DNA of 64,000 nucleotides from Paraburkholderia aspalathi (GTDB lineage: Bacteria > Pseudomonadota > Gammaproteobacteria > Burkholderiales > Burkholderiaceae), in the NCBI RefSeq assembly GCF_900116445.1, contig NZ_FPBH01000002.1, positions 372,001-436,000 on the forward strand. Reading direction: 5' to 3'. The translations under genes and the position numbers were made by a program. The notes beneath the pieces were generated by a model, which was given only the letters and a program-made list of their open reading frames with translations, ran no database searches and was not told where the DNA came from. Of the stretch, positions 15,392-24,842 are shown piece after piece (position 1 is the first letter of the stretch; every line of letters starts with the position of its first letter).

Positions 15392-18094
15392 ATGACCCAA
15401 ACGCTGGCCAACCGTGCCAAAAGCTCACGCCGTGAGCGCCGCGCACATGAACGCGCACAGCGTCGCGACGATGCACCCTTGCACGCTCCGCAGAAAGAAG
15501 CGGCCAGCCCCAGCTTGCCGATCGCCTGGCCGGTGCTGCTCCTGTTTATCTCGGGCGCGGCATCGCTGATTTACCAGGTCCTGTGGATCAAGCAACTCGC
15601 GCTTGTGGTCGGCGTGGAGGTGCAAGCCGTCACGACTGGTGTCAGCGCTTTTTTTGCGGGCCTTGCAGTGGGCGGCTGGGTCTTCGGCAGACTCGCGGAC
15701 CGGCTCGCGCGGCCCTTACGTCTATATGCGCTGCTTGAAGCCGGTGTGCTGGTGCTAGCGCTCGCCAGCACGTGGATGCTGCCACATGCCGCCGCGCCGT
15801 TCGCTTCGTTGCAAGATCGGATCGGACCGCCTGCCTGGGCATTGCCCTTTGTCCTCGTTGGCTTGCCTGCCGTCCTGATGGGCGGCACGCTGCCGGTGCT
15901 GATGCGCGCGCTGTGCCCCGCCGCCGCTCAGATGGGGCGCTCCGGTGCCCGTCTCTATACGGCTAATACGGCCGGCGCGATTGCCGGCACGCTGGCCGCG
16001 AGTTTTGTCCTGATTCCATCGCTCGGCGTGCAGGGCTGTGCGTTTGTCGCTGCCGCGCTGAATGCTGGCGCGGCGCTTGTTGCCGCGCTGGTGGGACGCA
16101 CGCAACGGGCTTTGGTGTCGGTTGTTGGGGTGTCTTCATCGGCCATCGCGCCGGGACAGTCTGCGGTGGACGTTACGCATGACGTGTTGTCCTCGGTTGC
16201 TGCCGACACTACCCGCAACGACGCACATGATTCTGCCGTGTCGACTCAACAACCCGCGCTCGCCTCAAAAGCTCGCCTCGCGCTCATGCTCTACTCGCTT
16301 GCCGGCGGCGTCGCGCTCGGTTACGAGGTGGTGTGGTCGCAGGTGATCGTGCAATTCATCAGCACCCGCAGTTTCGCCTTCGCCGTGGTGCTTGCAACCT
16401 ATCTGCTGGGCCTCGCGCTCGGTAGCGCGCTGGTGTCGCGCTACGCCGATCGGGCGCGCGATCCGTGGGGCGCGTTTGCCGTGCTGATCGTGTCGGCCGG
16501 ACTGGTCGCGCTGCTCGAGATCGCCGTGCTGAGCAACGGGCTGCTGCACTGGCAAAGCCTCGCGCGAGAAGCCGCACTCAGCGCCACCGGCAGTCTGCTA
16601 ACGGCCATGTGCGCAGGGTTCGCCGTGGCGGCCGTGTGCGTCGTCTTCGTTCCTACCCTCCTGTTGGGTGCAGCGTTCCCTTTTGCGTTGCGTCTGAACG
16701 TGGACAACCGGCACACGGGGCGCGACGTCGGCGCCGTGGTGGCGCTCAATACCGCAGGCGGGATCGCCGGCACTCTGTTGACCGGTTTCGTGCTCGTGCC
16801 GCAGTTGGGCGTCGTTCATACACTCGCAGCGCTTGCCGTTCTCGCGGGCGCAGTGAGTCTGGCCGCCGTGCTGCGCGGCTCGGAGGTGCGGCCGTTCGCG
16901 CGCTGGAGCGTGCCTGTCCTCGTCGTGCTGACGCTCGTCACCGTGATCGCGACGCCATCCGACCGGCTCGCCACGCTGCTCGCCGAATCGCGCGGCGGCA
17001 ATCTGACCTTCTACGAAGAGAGTGCGGGTGGCACGGTGGCGGTCGTCGAACAGAACGCCGGCCAGCGACAATTCCGGCGGCTCTATATCCAGGGCGTCTC
17101 CAACTCCGGCGACACGATGGCGTCGCTGCGATATATGCGCCTGCAAGCGCTGCTGCCTTTGATCATTCATCGCGAGACGCCGCGCACGGCGCTGGTGATC
17201 GGACTCGGCACCGGCATTACCGGCGGCGCGCTGCTGACCTGGCCTGGGCTTGAACACCGCGCGGTCGCCGAACTGTTGCCGGCCGTCGTGCGCGCCGCGC
17301 CGCAGTTCAAGGGCAACTACGGCATGAGCACCGATGCCCGCATGGACATCCGGATGCGCGACGGACGGCGCGAACTGCTGCGCAACGCCGAACGCTATGA
17401 CCTTATCACGCTCGAACCGCCGCCGCCGTCGGCCGCGGGTGTGGTCAATCTGTACTCGTCGGATTTCTATCGTCTGGCGGCGTCGCGTCTGCAGCAAGGT
17501 GGCATCGTCGCGCAATGGCTGCCGTTGCCGACACAGAATGAAGAGGACACGCGCTCGCTGATCCAGAGCTTCATCCAGGTGTTTCCGCACGCCGCGCTGT
17601 GGACCACCGAGTTGCACGAGATGATGCTGGTGGGCTCAATGCAGCCGCTCGAACTGGACGTGCCGCGGATAGAGGCGCGCTTTGCACAACCGCAGGTCGC
17701 CGCGGCGTTGCGCGAAGTCGGCATTGCGTCGCCGGCGGCGCTGCTCGCTACCTGGATCACCGACCGCGCCGGCCTCGAGTACTACGCCGCGGACGCCCAG
17801 CCGGTCACGGACGACCAACCGCGCATCGAGTACGCCACGTGGGTTCGCCACGACGCATTTCCGACGACGCTGGCGCACCTGCTCGCGCTTCACACCGCGC
17901 CGCCATTGCAGGGCGCCGACGATGCGTTCCGCGCTGAGATGGAGCAGTCGCGCGGTGCATTGCAGAGTTTCTATTTGGCCGGGCTGGATGCCTATAAAGG
18001 CGATCGGGATGCGTGGGCACAGGACATCGGCAATGCTGTCCGCTCGGACCCGGACAATGCTTACTACCGATGGCTCATTGGAGACGGTAGATAG
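15392..18094 (+). CDS. Fused multi-spanning membrane / spermidine-synthase-like protein
   Basis: From the ATG at 15392 the protein has 900 residues; a GTG at 15296 in frame overlaps the terminator and is unlikely. A basic N-terminus (about 45 residues) precedes two blocks of membrane helices (about residues 50-230 and 290-530), each with repeated GGxxxGTL-like segments (GAIAGTLAA, GGIAGTLLTG). A soluble spermidine-synthase-like Rossmann domain follows from about residue 550. The SAM or dcSAM site reads VIGLGTGITGG. At the usual catalytic Asp position the sequence is YDLITLEPPPP, with Glu, and the polyamine-binding YHE segment is not seen. This makes a true aminopropyltransferase doubtful. Such fusions are widespread and uncharacterised. 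It is flanked by a terminator and the efflux operon. Confidence 0.82.
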   Translation: MTQTLANRAKSSRRERRAHERAQRRDDAPLHAPQKEAASPSLPIAWPVLLLFISGAASLIYQVLWIKQLALVVGVEVQAVTTGVSAFFAGLAVGGWVFGRLADRLARPLRLYALLEAGVLVLALASTWMLPHAAAPFASLQDRIGPPAWALPFVLVGLPAVLMGGTLPVLMRALCPAAAQMGRSGARLYTANTAGAIAGTLAASFVLIPSLGVQGCAFVAAALNAGAALVAALVGRTQRALVSVVGVSSSAIAPGQSAVDVTHDVLSSVAADTTRNDAHDSAVSTQQPALASKARLALMLYSLAGGVALGYEVVWSQVIVQFISTRSFAFAVVLATYLLGLALGSALVSRYADRARDPWGAFAVLIVSAGLVALLEIAVLSNGLLHWQSLAREAALSATGSLLTAMCAGFAVAAVCVVFVPTLLLGAAFPFALRLNVDNRHTGRDVGAVVALNTAGGIAGTLLTGFVLVPQLGVVHTLAALAVLAGAVSLAAVLRGSEVRPFARWSVPVLVVLTLVTVIATPSDRLATLLAESRGGNLTFYEESAGGTVAVVEQNAGQRQFRRLYIQGVSNSGDTMASLRYMRLQALLPLIIHRETPRTALVIGLGTGITGGALLTWPGLEHRAVAELLPAVVRAAPQFKGNYGMSTDARMDIRMRDGRRELLRNAERYDLITLEPPPPSAAGVVNLYSSDFYRLAASRLQQGGIVAQWLPLPTQNEEDTRSLIQSFIQVFPHAALWTTELHEMMLVGSMQPLELDVPRIEARFAQPQVAAALREVGIASPAALLATWITDRAGLEYYAADAQPVTDDQPRIEYATWVRHDAFPTTLAHLLALHTAPPLQGADDAFRAEMEQSRGALQSFYLAGLDAYKGDRDAWAQDIGNAVRSDPDNAYYRWLIGDGR

Positions 18095-18221
18095 TCAGGC
18101 GCTGCCCGGAACAGATAAATGCGTGCGAGAGCGGAAAACATCGAAACGACACTGCAGCGCTGGTAAAGTGCCGGTAATTTGGTTGCTTCCGCCACGTATT
18201 CACTCACCTCGCGACGCCGCA

Positions 18222-18542
18222 ATGCCGTTCAAACCAAATCAAAGAAGCGCCTGCGACCCGATCGTGCTCCGCACGCGGTATCTTTCGGCCGTCGCTGCCC
18301 TTAGCCTGTCCTTGCAGGGGTGCACGCTGCGCGGTGCGCCGTCGTATGAAATCTTCGGCGCCTACTTTCCGCTCTGGCTGTTGAGCGCGGTGGTCGGACT
18401 CATCGGCGCACTGGTCGCCCATCGGATCTTCGTGTCCACGGGGTGGGCGCAGATCGTTCCGCTTCAACTCTCCGTCTGCCTGGCGATCGGTTTGACGGTC
18501 GGCGTGCTCTGCTGGCTTTCGGGAACGGGACAACTTCTATGA
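18222..18542 (+). CDS. ytcA: YtcA-family small lipoprotein/inner-membrane protein of the MdtNOP operon
   Basis: The 106-residue protein begins at the ATG at 18222. It has a signal-like hydrophobic segment ending in the lipobox LSLQGC (C about residue 34). After TLRGAPSYEIFGAYFPLW come two membrane helices (about 52-67 and 80-98). The motif of a lipobox Cys followed by a GAYFP-type segment matches the YtcA family, which precedes mdtNOP in E. coli. Its stop overlaps the mdtN start as ATGA. It is probably a minor component of the efflux pump complex; the function in any species is not well defined. Identification rests on the motif, the size and the exact operon position. Confidence 0.8.
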   Translation: MPFKPNQRSACDPIVLRTRYLSAVAALSLSLQGCTLRGAPSYEIFGAYFPLWLLSAVVGLIGALVAHRIFVSTGWAQIVPLQLSVCLAIGLTVGVLCWLSGTGQLL

Positions 18543-19588
18543 AAATCGCCGGCAAGCGGAAGGCCTCCGTCAAGGGCCGCGTGATCGCGGGCGTCATCGT
18601 CGTAGTCGGCCTCGCGGCGGCCTGGTACGGCTATGACCGGACCACCCGGTTTCCGTCAACGGACGACGCGACGATCGATGCCGACGTCGTGCACGTCGCG
18701 TCGCCGGTCGGCGGCCGGATCATCAGGCTGCCGGTGGAAGAAAACCAGCGGGTTGCAAAGGGCGACGTGCTCTTCGAGATCGATCCTGTGCCTTATCGGC
18801 TCGCAGTCGCGCAAGCGCAGGCCGACCTCGAACTGGCCCGCGCGTCGCTCGACACGCGACGCCGGTCGATTGTCGGCGAGCGCGCCACGGCAGTTATCGC
18901 CGGCGACCAGACCGGCAAAGCGGCACACAACTACGAACTGGCAACCCGCACCGTCGAGCGGCTCACGCCGCTCGTGGCGAAGGGCTATGTCCCGGTTCAG
19001 CAATTGGATCAGGCGCAGGTCGCCCAGCGTGACGCGGCGTTGTCGCTGAAGCAGGCGCAGGAGCAGAAGCAGGCCACCGCGCAGACGATCGGCGACGAAG
19101 CGGGCGCCATCGCCTCGGTGCATGCACGCGAGGCCGCCCTCGCGCTTGCGCAGCGCGGCCTCGAGGACACCGTCGTGCGCGCGCCGCAGAATGGCTTCGT
19201 CACGGGGCTGTCGGTGCTGGCGGGCGAGACGATCGCGCCGCATCAATCGATCTTCACGCTCGTCCATGCGGACGAATGGTTCGCCGTCGCCAACTTCCGC
19301 GAAGGCGCGCTCGCTCGGATCGAGCCAGGCGACTGTGCGACCGTCTATTCGATGATCGACCGCAGCCAGGCGATCCACGGCAAAGTGATCGGCATCGGCG
19401 CGGGCGTGGCCGATTCCGACCGTATCAATCTGCCGCGCACCTTGCCGATCGTGCAGCAGTCCGTCAACTGGGTGCGAGTCGCCCAGCGCTTTCCCGTGCG
19501 TGTGCGGCTCGACGAGCCGGCCGCCCGGCTGGTGCGGATCGGTGCGAGCGCGATAGTCGAGGTCCGGCATGGCGCAGCCTGCCGGTGA
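18539..19588 (+). CDS. mdtN: HlyD/MFP-family periplasmic adaptor of an MdtNOP-type efflux pump
   Basis: From the ATG at 18539 the protein has 349 residues. A basic start and one membrane anchor (about residues 17-35, VIAGVIVVVGLAAAWYG) lead into a barrel-sandwich half (DADVVHVASPVGGRIIRLPVEENQ in parts). An alpha-hairpin (about 85-195) rich in Ala, Gln and Glu follows, then the second half of the barrel-sandwich (VRAPQNGFVTGLSVLAGE) and a beta-barrel. This is the membrane fusion protein that links the inner membrane FUSC component to the outer membrane factor. It overlaps ytcA by ATGA and mdtO by 20 bp. The operon order ytcA-mdtN-mdtO-mdtP is identical to E. coli. Confidence 0.9.
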   Translation: MKIAGKRKASVKGRVIAGVIVVVGLAAAWYGYDRTTRFPSTDDATIDADVVHVASPVGGRIIRLPVEENQRVAKGDVLFEIDPVPYRLAVAQAQADLELARASLDTRRRSIVGERATAVIAGDQTGKAAHNYELATRTVERLTPLVAKGYVPVQQLDQAQVAQRDAALSLKQAQEQKQATAQTIGDEAGAIASVHAREAALALAQRGLEDTVVRAPQNGFVTGLSVLAGETIAPHQSIFTLVHADEWFAVANFREGALARIEPGDCATVYSMIDRSQAIHGKVIGIGAGVADSDRINLPRTLPIVQQSVNWVRVAQRFPVRVRLDEPAARLVRIGASAIVEVRHGAACR

Positions 19589-21725
19589 TCTTGCCCGACC
19601 GGGCCCCGCCGACATCCTGAAGCTGCTGGCGCCCTATCCCGGGCGCGCGGCGATGGCGACGCGCATCGCGCTGATCTGCGCGCTGACGGCGTTCGTGACG
19701 AGCGCATACGGCACGCCGGAAGCCGCGATCTCCGCCTATGTCGTGTTCTTCCTGAACCGGCCCGACCGGGTGCTGAGCGTGATGCTGAGCTCGGCGCTGC
19801 TGGTGCTGGTCACGCTGATGATCGGCCTGGTCACGGTGGTGGCCATGTTCGCGCTCGACGATCCCATGTGGCGAGTTGCGTGCATCACGGGGCTATCCTT
19901 CGGTCTGCTGTTCGTCACCTCGGCGAGCAAACTGCGGCCGGTGGGCGCGATCCTCGCGATGATCGTCGGCTTTGCACTCGACGAACTCGGCAGCGTACCG
20001 TTCGGTGAAGTGGCGACGCGCGCCCTGCTCTACGTCTGGCTGATGGTCGCGATTCCGGTTGGGATCTCGATTGGCGTCAACCTGTTGATCGCGCCGTCGC
20101 CACGGAAGCTGGCCGGGCGCGCACTGGCGAAACGTCTGCGACTCGCGGCGCAGAGCCTGGTGGAACCCGAGGCAACCGCCGACGAACTCAGCGCATGTCT
20201 GCGCGAGGGCGACGCGGAAATCGGCACCTGGCTCAAGCTCTCGGTCGTTGACGGGTCGTCGGTGCGTGATGATGTCGGGCCGCTGCGGCAAGCCGTGTCG
20301 TCGACGCTGGCGATTCTGGTCGCGGCCGATCTCGCCGTGCGCGACTCTTCGGGACGGCTGCCGGCATCGTTCGCCGCGCCTGTTGCCGAGACACTGGAGA
20401 ACATGGCGCAGATGCTTGAGGCAGGTGGGTATCCAATCGACATCGAACTCAAGCTGCCCAGCGGGGCCGAACTGACGCCGCTCGCGCGGATCGTCGTCGA
20501 GGATCTGCACGATGCGATCACGCGCTTCGCCGTGGTCGAGGCGCAGGCAGATGTCGATGGCGCAGGCAAAACTGAAACCGATGCGCGAACCCAGGCGCAA
20601 ACTGATGCCGAAGGCAAAGTCGCAACCGCCGCGCGAACCGAAGCCCAACCCCAAGCTCAAGCTCAAGCTCAAGCTCAAGTCAAAGCCGAACCCACGCCGC
20701 CCCCCGCCGCCAAGGGCGGCGGGTTCTTCCTGCCGGATGCATTCACCAATCCCGAACACGTCCGCTACGCGCTGAAAACCACCGTGGCGGCCATGTTCTG
20801 CTATCTGCTTTATTCGCAGATCAACTGGCCCGGTATTCACACCTGCTTCATCACGGTCTACATGGTGTCGCTTGGTACCACCGCTGAAACCGTCGAGAAG
20901 ATGACACTGCGGATCGCCGGGTGTCTGGTGGGCGCGCTCCTGGGTATCGCGGCGATCGTGTTCGTCACGCCCGTGCTGACGTCCGTCGCCGGGTTGATGA
21001 CGCTCGTACTGGTCGGTGCATGGCTGTCGGCGTGGATCGCGTTCGGTTCGCCACGGATGGCGTACGCCGGTTTCCAGATCGCCCTGGTGTTCTTCATGTG
21101 CGTGTTGCAGGGCGCGGCGCCTGGCTACGATCTGACGGTCGCTCGGGATCGCACGATCGGGATACTGATTGGCAACGTGGTCGTCTATCTGGTTTTCACG
21201 CGCGTGTGGCCGGTCACCGTGGCCGCGCGCATCGACACCGGGCTCGCCGCACTGCGGCAGCAATGGGAACGACTGGTGGCGCTGCCGGATGCCGTCACGC
21301 GCCGGGCGCAGGCCGCGAGCGCCATGGCTCAATGCGGCGCACTGGAACAGGACATCGCGTTGATGCATTACGAGCCGTCGTGGGTTCGCCCCGAAGCGCA
21401 GTGGATCGCCGAACGCCGCAGCGCGCTGGCTAAGCTCGATGCGCTGGAAGGGCCAATGTTCCTGCTTGCGGAACGTCGACCAGGCGATGCCGCGATTGAA
21501 GGCTGGATCAAGCGGGCCATGGACGGGCTTCCGATGCCGTCGGCTGAAACCGGCGCCAAGGTCACGCCTTTACCCGTCGCCCCAGATGCGGCTTTACCGG
21601 AAGCCGCAGCCAACGACGACACACGCACCGCTTTGCTACGCCTCGGCGATGCACGCCTCACTCAACTCGAACACGCTGCGTCGGACGACGCAGCGAAGGG
21701 ACTCGCGACTCATGCGCCGGCTTAA
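19569..21725 (+). CDS. mdtO: FUSC/MdtO-family inner-membrane efflux component
   Basis: The 718-residue protein has an N-terminal block of about six membrane helices (residues 30-180), a cytoplasmic region, and a second block of about six helices (residues 395-560), ending in a helical tail. Two-block FUSC architecture is characteristic of AaeB/MdtO proteins, which move aromatic acids, dyes and sulfa drugs with a HlyD partner. Between the blocks, about residues 340-375, lies a low-complexity Gln/Ala-rich linker encoded by a hexanucleotide repeat. The gene overlaps mdtN by 20 bp and mdtP by 14 bp. The linker is longer than needed and is probably a flexible insertion. The substrate is unknown. 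Confidence 0.9.
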   Translation: MAQPAGDLARPGPADILKLLAPYPGRAAMATRIALICALTAFVTSAYGTPEAAISAYVVFFLNRPDRVLSVMLSSALLVLVTLMIGLVTVVAMFALDDPMWRVACITGLSFGLLFVTSASKLRPVGAILAMIVGFALDELGSVPFGEVATRALLYVWLMVAIPVGISIGVNLLIAPSPRKLAGRALAKRLRLAAQSLVEPEATADELSACLREGDAEIGTWLKLSVVDGSSVRDDVGPLRQAVSSTLAILVAADLAVRDSSGRLPASFAAPVAETLENMAQMLEAGGYPIDIELKLPSGAELTPLARIVVEDLHDAITRFAVVEAQADVDGAGKTETDARTQAQTDAEGKVATAARTEAQPQAQAQAQAQVKAEPTPPPAAKGGGFFLPDAFTNPEHVRYALKTTVAAMFCYLLYSQINWPGIHTCFITVYMVSLGTTAETVEKMTLRIAGCLVGALLGIAAIVFVTPVLTSVAGLMTLVLVGAWLSAWIAFGSPRMAYAGFQIALVFFMCVLQGAAPGYDLTVARDRTIGILIGNVVVYLVFTRVWPVTVAARIDTGLAALRQQWERLVALPDAVTRRAQAASAMAQCGALEQDIALMHYEPSWVRPEAQWIAERRSALAKLDALEGPMFLLAERRPGDAAIEGWIKRAMDGLPMPSAETGAKVTPLPVAPDAALPEAAANDDTRTALLRLGDARLTQLEHAASDDAAKGLATHAPA
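20652..20675 (+). repeat. Hexanucleotide repeat (CAAGCT)4 within mdtO
   Basis: Four perfect tandem copies of CAAGCT followed by a partial copy encode a Gln-Ala run in the cytoplasmic linker of the FUSC protein. Copy-number change would keep the frame and alter linker length. Confidence 0.9.
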
Positions 21726-23313
21726 CCCTTCATTCGCACTGGCGATCCTGGCCGCAGCGGGTTTGGCAGGATGCGCCACGTCATCGCTGGACATGGCGCC
21801 GGATAGTCCCGATCGTCCGTGGCAACCGCAGACGGATGCGGCGGGCGCCATCGTGCCGGGACCGGCTTCGGCTTCGGCTTCGGCTTCGGCTTCGGCTGCT
21901 TCAGCTGCATCGGCTAGCTCAGCGCCCTCGACTACCGCTGCACACAGCTACCAGCTCCCCGCCAATCCCGCACTCGCTGCCGTGCCACCTCCGCCGGCAC
22001 TCGAGCAGGCGCATGCATACGACCTACCCGAACTGATCGACCTTGCGGAGTCGGCGAATCCGCTAACGCGCATCGCCTGGAACGACGCCCGCAACGTCGC
22101 ACTCGCGGCCGGCATCGCGAAGAGCGCGTACCTCCCGCAATTGTCGGTCGCGGCGATGGGACAATACGCCGGTTTTCATAATTCGGAGACGTCCGTGCTT
22201 GGCGATTCGTCGTCGACCGCAACAGGGCACGGCATGACTTCGGTGGTCGCGTTGCAATGGCTGCTGTTCGATTTCGGCGGACGCGCCGCGCGTGTCGAGG
22301 CCGCGTCGCAGGCCTCGGTGATGGCGAACATCGCCTTCACGGCCGTTCACCAACAGGTGATCTTCGACGTCAGCGTCGCGTTCTACACGTATCAAGCCGC
22401 GCGCGCCCGCATCGTCACGACACAACAAGGCCTCGACAACGCCGAAGCGATCCTCACTGCCGCACAGTCGCGCTACAAACATGGCGTCGGCACGGTCATC
22501 GAAGTCGCGCAGGCTAATCAGAATCGCGCGCAGGCCAGGCTCGCGCTCGTCCAGGCGCAGGGTGCCGAAAGCAACAGTTATCTCGCGCTGATCGCCGCGA
22601 TGGGGATTTCTCCGCTGTCGAAACCCAGGATCGCCGAGATGCCGGCGCACACGCTCCCGGCGATCACGAACGACTCGATCGACCGGATCGTGTCGTCCGC
22701 CATCGCTCGACGCCCGGACGTGTTGAGCGCCTATGCAGCCGAGCGGGTCAATCTGGCGAAAGTGAAAGCGGCCGAGTCGGACTTCATGCCGAAGGTATTC
22801 CTCTCGGCGAATGGCGCGTACAACACCGGCAGTTCATCGATTTCGGCGGTGCCGGCCATCGGCCAGCAACTGCCGACGGTGAACCTGAGCGGCGGTCGTT
22901 ACGGCGGCAGCGTGATCGTCGGCGTAACGATTCCGCTGTATGACGGCGGCCTGAGATCGGCCGTGCTCGCGCAAGCGCGCAACGATGCCGACAGCGCGTC
23001 GACCCGTCTCACCCGAAGCCGCGAGGAAGCGGTTCGGCAAATCGTCGCCGCGCAGAATACGCTGCAGACGAGTCTCGCCGCACAGGCTGCGTCGAAAGAG
23101 TTGCTTGCCGCCGCGCAAACGACGTATGACGCCGCGTTCGATGCCTATCGGCACGGCGTCGGCTCGGTCACCGACGCGCTGCTTGCGCAGAATCAATTGC
23201 TGGCAGCGAAGAACGCGGACGCCGATAGTTACAGCAGTTCGTTATCCGCAGCGGCGGCGCTTGCGCTGGCGACTGGCTCGGTTGACTCAATTCCGATGCG
23301 GGACAATTGGTGA
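21712..23313 (+). CDS. mdtP: Outer-membrane factor lipoprotein (TolC-like, MdtP-type)
   Basis: From the ATG at 21712 the protein has 533 residues. A lipoprotein signal ends in the lipobox LAGC (about residue 19), followed by a Ser/Ala-rich low-complexity stretch. Two OEP repeats follow, about residues 100-300 and 315-520. In the second, YDGGLRSAVLAQARNDADSA and an ALLAQNQLLAAKNADADS-type coiled-coil segment match NodT-class outer-membrane efflux lipoproteins. The first half has LLFDFGGRAARVEAASQASV and the matching KHGVGTVIEVAQANQ region. It forms the outer-membrane channel for the MdtN-MdtO pair. Its start overlaps mdtO by 14 bp. The codons upstream in frame lie within mdtO and are not likely to be used. 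Confidence 0.92.
   Translation: MRRLNPSFALAILAAAGLAGCATSSLDMAPDSPDRPWQPQTDAAGAIVPGPASASASASASAASAASASSAPSTTAAHSYQLPANPALAAVPPPPALEQAHAYDLPELIDLAESANPLTRIAWNDARNVALAAGIAKSAYLPQLSVAAMGQYAGFHNSETSVLGDSSSTATGHGMTSVVALQWLLFDFGGRAARVEAASQASVMANIAFTAVHQQVIFDVSVAFYTYQAARARIVTTQQGLDNAEAILTAAQSRYKHGVGTVIEVAQANQNRAQARLALVQAQGAESNSYLALIAAMGISPLSKPRIAEMPAHTLPAITNDSIDRIVSSAIARRPDVLSAYAAERVNLAKVKAAESDFMPKVFLSANGAYNTGSSSISAVPAIGQQLPTVNLSGGRYGGSVIVGVTIPLYDGGLRSAVLAQARNDADSASTRLTRSREEAVRQIVAAQNTLQTSLAAQAASKELLAAAQTTYDAAFDAYRHGVGSVTDALLAQNQLLAAKNADADSYSSSLSAAAALALATGSVDSIPMRDNW
21865..21894 (+). repeat. Hexanucleotide repeat (GCTTCG)5 within mdtP
   Basis: Five perfect GCTTCG copies plus imperfect extension encode an (Ala-Ser)n linker just after the lipoprotein signal of the outer-membrane factor. 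The neighbouring mdtO gene has a different in-frame hexamer repeat. Confidence 0.9.
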
Positions 23314-23354
23314 GCGAGTGGCTGTGGACGCGACTGCGGATTAAACGCTCGGCA

Positions 23355-24428
23355 TCACCCCTTCGTTTGCGCTTCACGGATCTCACGAACTAGCGTCTCA
23401 ACCAGTTCCGCCGCCGGCATCGCACGTGAAAGCCGCACGGCTTGTCCTGCCCATTGAGCCGCATACTCAGCGCTTCCCTGCGCTTTCGCGGCCGCATGCA
23501 AGGCCTTGCCGGCGTCGTAAGTAATCGGATAGTCAGGCAGCGCGGGGCGCGCTGGATCATCGCCCAACTCACTGAAGCGGTTCTCGATGCCGCGCGCCGC
23601 CCGTCCAGAAATCGCGCTAATGAACGTCGTGCGGCTGTCGGGACTCAGCAGCGCGGCACGATACGCAGCATCCGCAGCCGATTCGGGCGATGCCACGAAT
23701 GCAGTGCCGAGTTGCGCAGCCTGTGCGCCCAGCGCCAACGCAGCCGCGATGCCCGCGCCGTCCATGATGCCGCCGGCCGCAATCACAGGCAGCGGAATCT
23801 CGCGAACAATCAGCCGCACGAGCGCCATGGTGCCAAGCAATTCGTCCGGTACGGAGGGGTCGAAATTGCCCCGATGACCGCCCGCCTCGGCGCCCTGCGC
23901 AACGATGCCGTCCAGTCCGGCCGCATGGATCTGAGCGGCTTCGTCGAGGTTCGTGGCACTCGCCACCAGCACGATTCCGGCTTCGCGCAACGCCGCGATT
24001 TTCGCAGCCGACGGCAAGCCGAAGTGAAAGCTGACCATCGCCGGACGCTCGTCGAGGAGCATCTCGAACATCGCGTCATCTTCGACAAAACTCGTGTAGA
24101 TCTCACGCAGCGCCGCGGGCGGTTTCGCGCCGAAGCGCGCGAAGTGCGGCGCCAGATACTCGAGCCAACGCGCCTCCCGAACGGGATCGGCAATGGCCGG
24201 CGCGTGGGTAAACACATTGACATTGAACGGCTTGCTGCTCAACGCACGAATTTCGTGGATCGCCGCCCGCGCGCTCTGCGCGTTCATCGCACCGACACCG
24301 AGCGAGCCCAGTGCGCCCGCATTCGATACCGCCGCCGCCAGCGCCGGCGTACCCACGCCCGCCATCGGCGCCTGGATGATCGGCAAGGCAACGCCCAACC
24401 GGGCGAGCAGATTCGGAGAGTCCTTCAT
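23355..24428 (-). CDS. Nitronate monooxygenase / 2-nitropropane dioxygenase family FMN enzyme
   Basis: From the ATG at 24428 the protein has 357 residues and the TIM-barrel fold of FMN-dependent nitronate monooxygenases. The start [30 protein letters not shown] is the family N-terminal FMN loop (given here in two parts: [14 protein letters not shown] and [16 protein letters not shown]). The phosphate-binding and active-site segment [11 protein letters not shown] holds the conserved His. [16 protein letters not shown] is the second phosphate loop. Members oxidise alkyl nitronates such as propionate-3-nitronate, or act as related enoyl reductases such as FabK, from which this cannot be fully separated by eye. 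A tautomerase gene lies 29 bp upstream on the same strand, so they are probably co-transcribed. A LysR gene is divergent to them. Confidence 0.88.
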   Translation of the reverse strand: MKDSPNLLARLGVALPIIQAPMAGVGTPALAAAVSNAGALGSLGVGAMNAQSARAAIHEIRALSSKPFNVNVFTHAPAIADPVREARWLEYLAPHFARFGAKPPAALREIYTSFVEDDAMFEMLLDERPAMVSFHFGLPSAAKIAALREAGIVLVASATNLDEAAQIHAAGLDGIVAQGAEAGGHRGNFDPSVPDELLGTMALVRLIVREIPLPVIAAGGIMDGAGIAAALALGAQAAQLGTAFVASPESAADAAYRAALLSPDSRTTFISAISGRAARGIENRFSELGDDPARPALPDYPITYDAGKALHAAAKAQGSAEYAAQWAGQAVRLSRAMPAAELVETLVREIREAQTKG

Positions 24429-24457
24429 GTCCTCAGCCCCTTGAAATCGCAACGCGC

Positions 24458-24661
24458 TCAGCGCTGCCGTGCTCGGATGTCTGTGATCGATTCACCGCCC
24501 CAGCCCCAATTGTCCGTATCGACTTCCTCGATCACGACAAAAGTGGCTGCAGGGTCCTTGTGCAACACGCGCACCATAAGATCGGTGGCGCCCTTGATCA
24601 ACTCGTTCTTCTGTTCACGCGTGACACCTTCGCGCGTCACCTCGATCTTGATGTACGGCAT
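24458..24661 (-). CDS. 4-oxalocrotonate tautomerase family protein
   Basis: This 67-residue protein begins [14 protein letters not shown], so processing by methionine aminopeptidase would expose Pro1, the catalytic base of the tautomerase superfamily. The following helix ([18 protein letters not shown]) and the [18 protein letters not shown] segment correspond to the family's beta-alpha-beta unit. The length is the usual one for short 4-OT subunits. It is the first gene of a two-gene unit with the nitronate monooxygenase. The combination suggests oxidation of a nitro or keto compound followed by tautomerisation of a small enol product. The substrate is unknown. Confidence 0.9.
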   Translation of the reverse strand: MPYIKIEVTREGVTREQKNELIKGATDLMVRVLHKDPAATFVVIEEVDTDNWGWGGESITDIRARQR

Positions 24662-24842
24662 GATGCACTCCTTTCAGTTGGCCCAAGTTCGACAGGGGAT
24701 TGCCAGCGGCCGGCAGTCGGTCCGCCATCCACAGGCACCGCGGGGCGTCCCGATGTCTGTCCCGCTCCCACGTAACTCACTATACTTATGCCACTCGCGT
24801 CGATAAATACGTCCATGTCAAATTCATTTGATACGCCAAGTA

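Noticed and set aside
19893-21368. Long minus-strand frame (491 residues) opposite mdtO
   Set aside because: The FUSC gene on the plus strand has clear membrane segments and family motifs; the reverse frame is Arg/His/Gly rich without motifs.
24828-24842. TTG start for the LysR at 24843
   Set aside because: The ATG at 24843 fits the usual LysR N-terminus at least as well and the TTG has no ribosome site.
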